Positions 28,592 through 32,158 of a DNA stretch of 32,158 nt are shown here, one piece after another. The first letter of the stretch is position 1; each line of letters begins with the position of its first letter. The stretch lies in assembly GCF_001613345.1 (NCBI RefSeq), contig NZ_BDCE01000079.1, forward strand, positions 1-32,158, in the 5' to 3' direction. Under the pieces are notes generated by a model. That model saw nothing but the letters and a program-made list of their open reading frames with translations, had not been told where the DNA came from and searched no databases. This DNA is from Nocardia uniformis NBRC 13702. Lineage in GTDB: Bacteria; Actinomycetota; Actinomycetes; Mycobacteriales; Mycobacteriaceae. The translations under genes were made by a program, and so were the position numbers.

Positions 28592-29929
28592 ATGGTGCGC
28601 GCTCTGCCGTCTTCGACCATTATCGGTGCTGTCACCGTCTACGCCGCTACCGCCCAGGGGCCGCGCTGGCTGCCGGACCAGGATGTCGTAATCGTGGACG
28701 GGCGGATCATTGCCATCGGCCCCCGGGCCGCCGGGAATCGAGAGCTTCCGTATGTCGACGGTGGTGGCGGCCATCTGATCCCCGGTTTCGTCAATACCCA
28801 CACCCATCTCCAACAGTCGGTGCTGCGCGGTGCGGGCGAAGGTCTGCCGCTGCTCGAATGGCTGCACTGCGTAGGTGAATTCACGGTGGCGGCCACGCCC
28901 GAGCAGACCTACGTCGCGGCATTGGCCGGTGGCCTCGAACTGCTGCGTGGTGGCGTCACCACGGTGGTCGAACACATGTGGCCGAATCCCTCGGCGGCGG
29001 TGCACGACGGGGCGCTGCGCGCGCTGAACGAACTCGGTATCCGGGTGATCTTCGGTCGTGGTCTGGCCGACCGTGCCGACGCCTCGCGCCGATGGGGTAT
29101 GGATCCGCGTCTGCTGCAACCACTTTCGGAAGTCTTCGCTCATATCGACGACCTCGACACCCGGCTGGCCGACTCCCGCATCACCACCGCGCTGGCCGTC
29201 CCCAATCCGCGCTGCCTGACCCCCGACGGCATGTCGGCCGTGCGTGAGTACTCCGATCGGACCGATAAGACCATTTCCATCCATCTGCTGGAAACCGGCA
29301 CCGACGACGATATGTGCCGATTGCATGTGGCCTGCTCGGCGGTGGACTACCTCGACCGCGGCGGTCTGCTGGGGGAGCGGACCCTCGCCGTGCACTGCGT
29401 CCACCTCGACGAGTACGGCCGGAAGCTGTTCGCCGAGCGCGGAGTCGCGGTGTCCTACAACCCCGCGAGCAATATGCGGCTGGGCAGCGGTACGGCTCCG
29501 GTGCCGGAGATGTTGGCCGCAGGCATCGGCGTCGGCCTGGGGGTGGACGGTGCCGCCAGCAATGACACCCAGGACATGCTGCTGGCACTGCGCATGGGCG
29601 CGTACCTGCAACGAGTTACCCACAAACGCGCTGATCTGCTGGGGTTCGACGACATGATGCGGCTCGCCACCCGTGGTGCCGCCAACGCACTCGGCGAGCC
29701 GACCGGACCGGTCGGCGTCGCCGTCGGCGACCGCGCCGACCTCGTGCTGCTGCGATTCGATCGGGACTTCGCCTGCCTGCCGGTCCGCGATCCGGGAGCG
29801 ACGCTGCTGACCACCGCGTCACCGCGTGTGGTGGACACCGTGTGGGTGGACGGCGAAGCGGTGATTCGGGACGGCCGCAGTACGCGCACGGATGAGCAGG
29901 CGCTGACCCAACTTCTACTCGGCATGTAA
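28592..29929 (+). CDS. Amidohydrolase/deaminase, AtzB/TrzN/SsnA type
   Basis: The product has 445 residues; ATG 28592 follows GAGAGGAA. It is a metal-dependent amidohydrolase of the chlorohydrolase/guanine-deaminase group. Metal ligands are His70 and His72 in GFVNTHTHLQQ, a His in ISIHLLETGTDD, the His-x-x-His pair in AVHCVHLDEYG, and the Asp in GLGVDGAASNDTQDMLLALR. ISIHLLETG corresponds to the substrate-binding strand. Members hydrolyse amino- or halogen-substituted N-heterocycles such as hydroxyatrazine, guanine, 8-oxoguanine or S-adenosylhomocysteine; the exact substrate is not readable. Its position before an ABC importer suggests uptake and deamination of a nitrogen compound. Confidence 0.92.
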   Translation: MVRALPSSTIIGAVTVYAATAQGPRWLPDQDVVIVDGRIIAIGPRAAGNRELPYVDGGGGHLIPGFVNTHTHLQQSVLRGAGEGLPLLEWLHCVGEFTVAATPEQTYVAALAGGLELLRGGVTTVVEHMWPNPSAAVHDGALRALNELGIRVIFGRGLADRADASRRWGMDPRLLQPLSEVFAHIDDLDTRLADSRITTALAVPNPRCLTPDGMSAVREYSDRTDKTISIHLLETGTDDDMCRLHVACSAVDYLDRGGLLGERTLAVHCVHLDEYGRKLFAERGVAVSYNPASNMRLGSGTAPVPEMLAAGIGVGLGVDGAASNDTQDMLLALRMGAYLQRVTHKRADLLGFDDMMRLATRGAANALGEPTGPVGVAVGDRADLVLLRFDRDFACLPVRDPGATLLTTASPRVVDTVWVDGEAVIRDGRSTRTDEQALTQLLLGM

Positions 29930-30026
29930 TAGCTCTTAATGAAGCCGAAACAGAGCATCGACTACATGTAATCAAGAGGGTCGAAACTGATTCCTGGGCA
30001 GCTATTGCACGCAAGATTGAGAGAAG

Positions 30027-30833
30027 GTGAGCGCGTTGGTGCTCTATGACACGGTGCGCGACACCGGGGCCGACCCCGAGACCGGAACCGTCACCCGGGA
30101 AATCTCCTTCAGCGGGATCGGCAAGCGGTACGACGGTCGGGGTTCCGGCGATGTGGTGGCTCTCACCGAGATCGACCTGGAATTGCGACGTGGCGAATTC
30201 GTCGCCGTCGTCGGGCCATCCGGCTGCGGAAAGTCCACCCTCTTGCGGCTGGCGGCGGGACTCGAGGAACCGACCTCGGGAACTGTTGCCGTACAGACTG
30301 ATTCGGTGGGCTTCATCTTTCAGGAAGCCACCCTGCTGCCCTGGCGCACAGTCCGGCGCAATGTGGAACTCACCGCCGAATTGCGCGGCGTCGCTCGCGC
30401 CACCCGCCGCGAGCGTGCCACCCGGGCCCTGGCCGCGGTCGGCCTGACCGACTTCGCCGGGAAACTCCCCGGCCAGCTTTCCGGAGGTATGCGCATGCGC
30501 GTATCCCTGGCGCGCGCACTGGCATTGGAGCCGCGTCTCATGCTCCTCGACGAACCCTTCGGCGCACTCGACGAAATCACCCGGCTGAGCATGCAGGAGG
30601 AGTTGCTGCGGCTCTACCGCGACAACGCCTTCAGCGCACTGTTCATTACCCATTCCGTCTCGGAGGCAGTGTTCCTCGCGGGCCGCGTTGTCGTCATGTC
30701 CGCCCGCCCCGGCCGCATATCCGAGGTGATCGATATCGACCTGCCGTATCCACGCGTCCGTGAGCTGCGCTTCGATACCGCCTACACCGAACTGGTGTCG
30801 CGGGTGTCCCGCACCCTGAAGGAGGCCTGCTGA
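30027..30833 (+). CDS. NitT/TauT-family ABC transporter ATP-binding protein
   Basis: The product is up to 268 residues. GTG 30027 is the longest start, but GAAGGTGA (30023-30030) is better spaced for GTG 30039, which would give 264. Motifs: Walker A VVGPSGCGKSTLLRLAAGLE, Q-loop VGFIFQEATLLPW, signature LSGGMRMRVSLARALA, Walker B LMLLDEPFGALD and the switch His in FITHSVSEAVFLAGRVVVMS. This is the SsuB/TauB/NrtD type that energises uptake of nitrate, sulfonates, taurine, thiamine precursors or nucleobase-like compounds. Its stop overlaps the permease start by one base. Confidence 0.95.
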   Translation: MSALVLYDTVRDTGADPETGTVTREISFSGIGKRYDGRGSGDVVALTEIDLELRRGEFVAVVGPSGCGKSTLLRLAAGLEEPTSGTVAVQTDSVGFIFQEATLLPWRTVRRNVELTAELRGVARATRRERATRALAAVGLTDFAGKLPGQLSGGMRMRVSLARALALEPRLMLLDEPFGALDEITRLSMQEELLRLYRDNAFSALFITHSVSEAVFLAGRVVVMSARPGRISEVIDIDLPYPRVRELRFDTAYTELVSRVSRTLKEAC

Positions 30834-31669
30834 TGGTCGGTCTCGCCATCGCCACCCCCGCCACTCGTTCCGTGCCCGGGTGGCGAATTCACCCGGTACT
30901 ACGCAAAGCCATCGCACCCGTGGTGTCCATCGGTCTGGCGCTCGCGGCCTGGTATGCGGTGTCACTGGTACTACTCGCCCCGGACCGCCGGTTCCTGCTT
31001 CCGCCGCCGCATACCGTCCTCACCGAATCCCTCATGGATCCGGCCACATTGGAGATGATGCTGCGAGCCCTGGCGGTCACCGCGCGGGTGGCGGTCACCG
31101 GCCTGATCGTGGCGGCCCTGCTCGGAGTGGCCATCGGTGTACTCATGAGCCAGGCCAAGGTCATTGAACGCGTCGTCTACCCGTATGCCGTGGTACTGCA
31201 AGCCATTCCGGTGCTCGCGGTGGTCCCGCTCATCGGGTTGTGGTTCGGCTACGGCACCACCGCCCGCACCATTGTCTGCGTCCTCATCGCGGTCCACCCG
31301 ATCATTGCCATGACCCTGTTCGGCATCCAGTCCGTGGATGGCAATCTGCGCGAACTCTTCACCCTCGGGCGCGCGAATCGCCTGCGCCGCTTGGTATCGC
31401 TGGAACTTCCCGCCGCCCTGCCATCGATTATGGCGAGCCTGCGTACCGCCGCCGGACTCTCGGTGACCGGCGCGATCATCGGCGATATCTTCTTCGCCAA
31501 GGGACAGCCGGGTATCGGCACGCTGCTCGACAACTTCCGGGCGCGCCTGCAATCGGAAGACCTGCTCGCGGCACTCCTGCTGGCAGCCCTCTTCGGTGTC
31601 GCCGTCTTCGCGATATTCACCGTCGCCCAGCGCCTGACCGTCGGCCGCTGGCACGCCTCCGGCCGCTGA
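30833..31669 (+). CDS. NitT/TauT-family ABC transporter permease
   Basis: The product has 278 residues with about six membrane segments. ATG 30833 uses the last base of the TGA stop of the ATPase gene. The binding-protein-dependent transport motif is present in the cytoplasmic loop as ELFTLGRANRLRRLVSLELP then AALPSIMASLRTAAGLSVTG, close to the EAA consensus. VVLQAIPVLAVVPLIGLWFG and GDIFFAKGQPGIGTLLDN are typical of SsuC/TauC/NrtB permeases. It forms the membrane channel with the ATPase upstream and the lipoprotein downstream. Confidence 0.95.
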   Translation: MVGLAIATPATRSVPGWRIHPVLRKAIAPVVSIGLALAAWYAVSLVLLAPDRRFLLPPPHTVLTESLMDPATLEMMLRALAVTARVAVTGLIVAALLGVAIGVLMSQAKVIERVVYPYAVVLQAIPVLAVVPLIGLWFGYGTTARTIVCVLIAVHPIIAMTLFGIQSVDGNLRELFTLGRANRLRRLVSLELPAALPSIMASLRTAAGLSVTGAIIGDIFFAKGQPGIGTLLDNFRARLQSEDLLAALLLAALFGVAVFAIFTVAQRLTVGRWHASGR

Positions 31670-31716
31670 ATTCCCTCCGTACCCCGCGGATTTCATCCTC
31701 ACCCTGTGGAGAACCC

Positions 31717-32158
31717 ATGCACACCCCACTGCGCCGTCTCGGCGTGGCCGCCGTGGCTGCCCTCGTGGTCGCCACCGGTGCGGCCTGTTCCAGCTCCGAA
31801 TCCGATACCGCCGCCGTCGCCCTGCCCCCCGCACCACCCGAACAGCGATTGACCGGTCTGTGCCCCGCCACCGTCGCGGTGCAGCTGCAATGGGAACCGG
31901 AAACCGATTCCGGCCCGATCTTCGGCCTGCTCGGTCCCGGCTACCGGGTCGACTCCGACAACAACACGGTCACCGGCCCACTGGTGGTGGATGGCAAGGA
32001 CACCGGCGTAGAGCTGGAAGTCCGCGCGGGTGGACCAGCCATCGGCTTCCAGACCGTGCCCTCGCAGATGTACGTCGATTCCTCGATTACCATGGGGCTC
32101 ACCCACTCCGAGCATGCCATCGCCGCCGCCGGACAGCAGCCCCTGGTGGCCGTCACCA
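31717..32158 (+). CDS. ABC transporter substrate-binding lipoprotein (partial; runs off the window)
   Basis: ATG 31717 opens a frame still open at the window end, 147 codons. The signal peptide MHTPLRRLGVAAVAAL ends in a lipobox GAAC with Cys24, followed by SSSES. The mature protein begins a periplasmic-binding fold: AVQLQWEPETDSGPIFGLLG, GPLVVDGKDTGVELEVRAGG and IGFQTVPSQMYVDSSITMGL, in the style of NMT1/SsuA-like proteins. It lies 47 bases after the permease and completes the importer. The ligand cannot be inferred from this part. Confidence 0.85.
   Translation, partial: MHTPLRRLGVAAVAALVVATGAACSSSESDTAAVALPPAPPEQRLTGLCPATVAVQLQWEPETDSGPIFGLLGPGYRVDSDNNTVTGPLVVDGKDTGVELEVRAGGPAIGFQTVPSQMYVDSSITMGLTHSEHAIAAAGQQPLVAVT

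Noticed and set aside
29616..30965. Minus-strand 449-codon open frame
   Set aside because: It is antisense to the amidohydrolase end and the ABC ATPase, whose Walker motifs are intact.

Overview
The window is high-GC actinobacterial DNA, most likely from Nocardia or a close relative in the Nocardiaceae. The pointers are strong GC3 bias, frequent GTG starts, near-leaderless genes, a FprB-type ferredoxin/ferredoxin-NADP reductase fusion, a membrane-bound malate:quinone oxidoreductase, a PknE/F-like Ser/Thr kinase, KstR-like operators and DUF5753-type XRE regulators with a DUF6879 partner. The genus is inferred. No rRNA, tRNA, CRISPR array or complete insertion sequence was seen.

Layout. 1-261: the N-terminal part of a DUF998 membrane protein. 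262-711: no intact gene, but a decayed copy of the 3' end of rpoC followed by a perfect hairpin. 712-3547: two secreted proteins and an EamA exporter divergent from a CGNR zinc-finger regulator. 3558-5471: a TetR regulator, three copies of a candidate operator and a pair of paralogous membrane proteins. 5574-8862: mqo, a hotdog thioesterase behind a KstR-like site, and a repeat-containing membrane-anchored protein.

8875-12559 is the accessory part. It holds a decayed [small protein]-DUF6879-XRE cassette bounded by 17-bp direct repeats, a HAD-hydrolase pseudogene with two deletions, an intact and tightly overlapping copy of the same cassette, and a divergent pair encoding a winged-helix protein and a resolvase-like domain.

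12760-24566: fprB (KstR-like operator upstream), a SixA-like phosphatase, a small membrane protein, merR and a VOC protein each with a 19-bp-spacer MerR-type promoter, an AhpD-like/GNAT/pirin operon, a lipoprotein with a duplicated domain, an acyl-ACP thioesterase, a Ser/Thr kinase, a quinone oxidoreductase and an AlkZ-like glycosylase. 24674-28244 (minus): an acyl-CoA catabolic group of enoyl-CoA hydratase, DUF6285, APH-fold phosphotransferase and acyl-CoA dehydrogenase. 28592-32158 (plus): an amidohydrolase followed by an NitT/TauT-type ABC importer, whose binding protein runs off the end.

The best candidate for an under-described system is the DUF6879-XRE cassette region, because an intact and a decaying copy lie side by side. 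All family assignments come from reading translated sequence and recalled family motifs. No database search was run.
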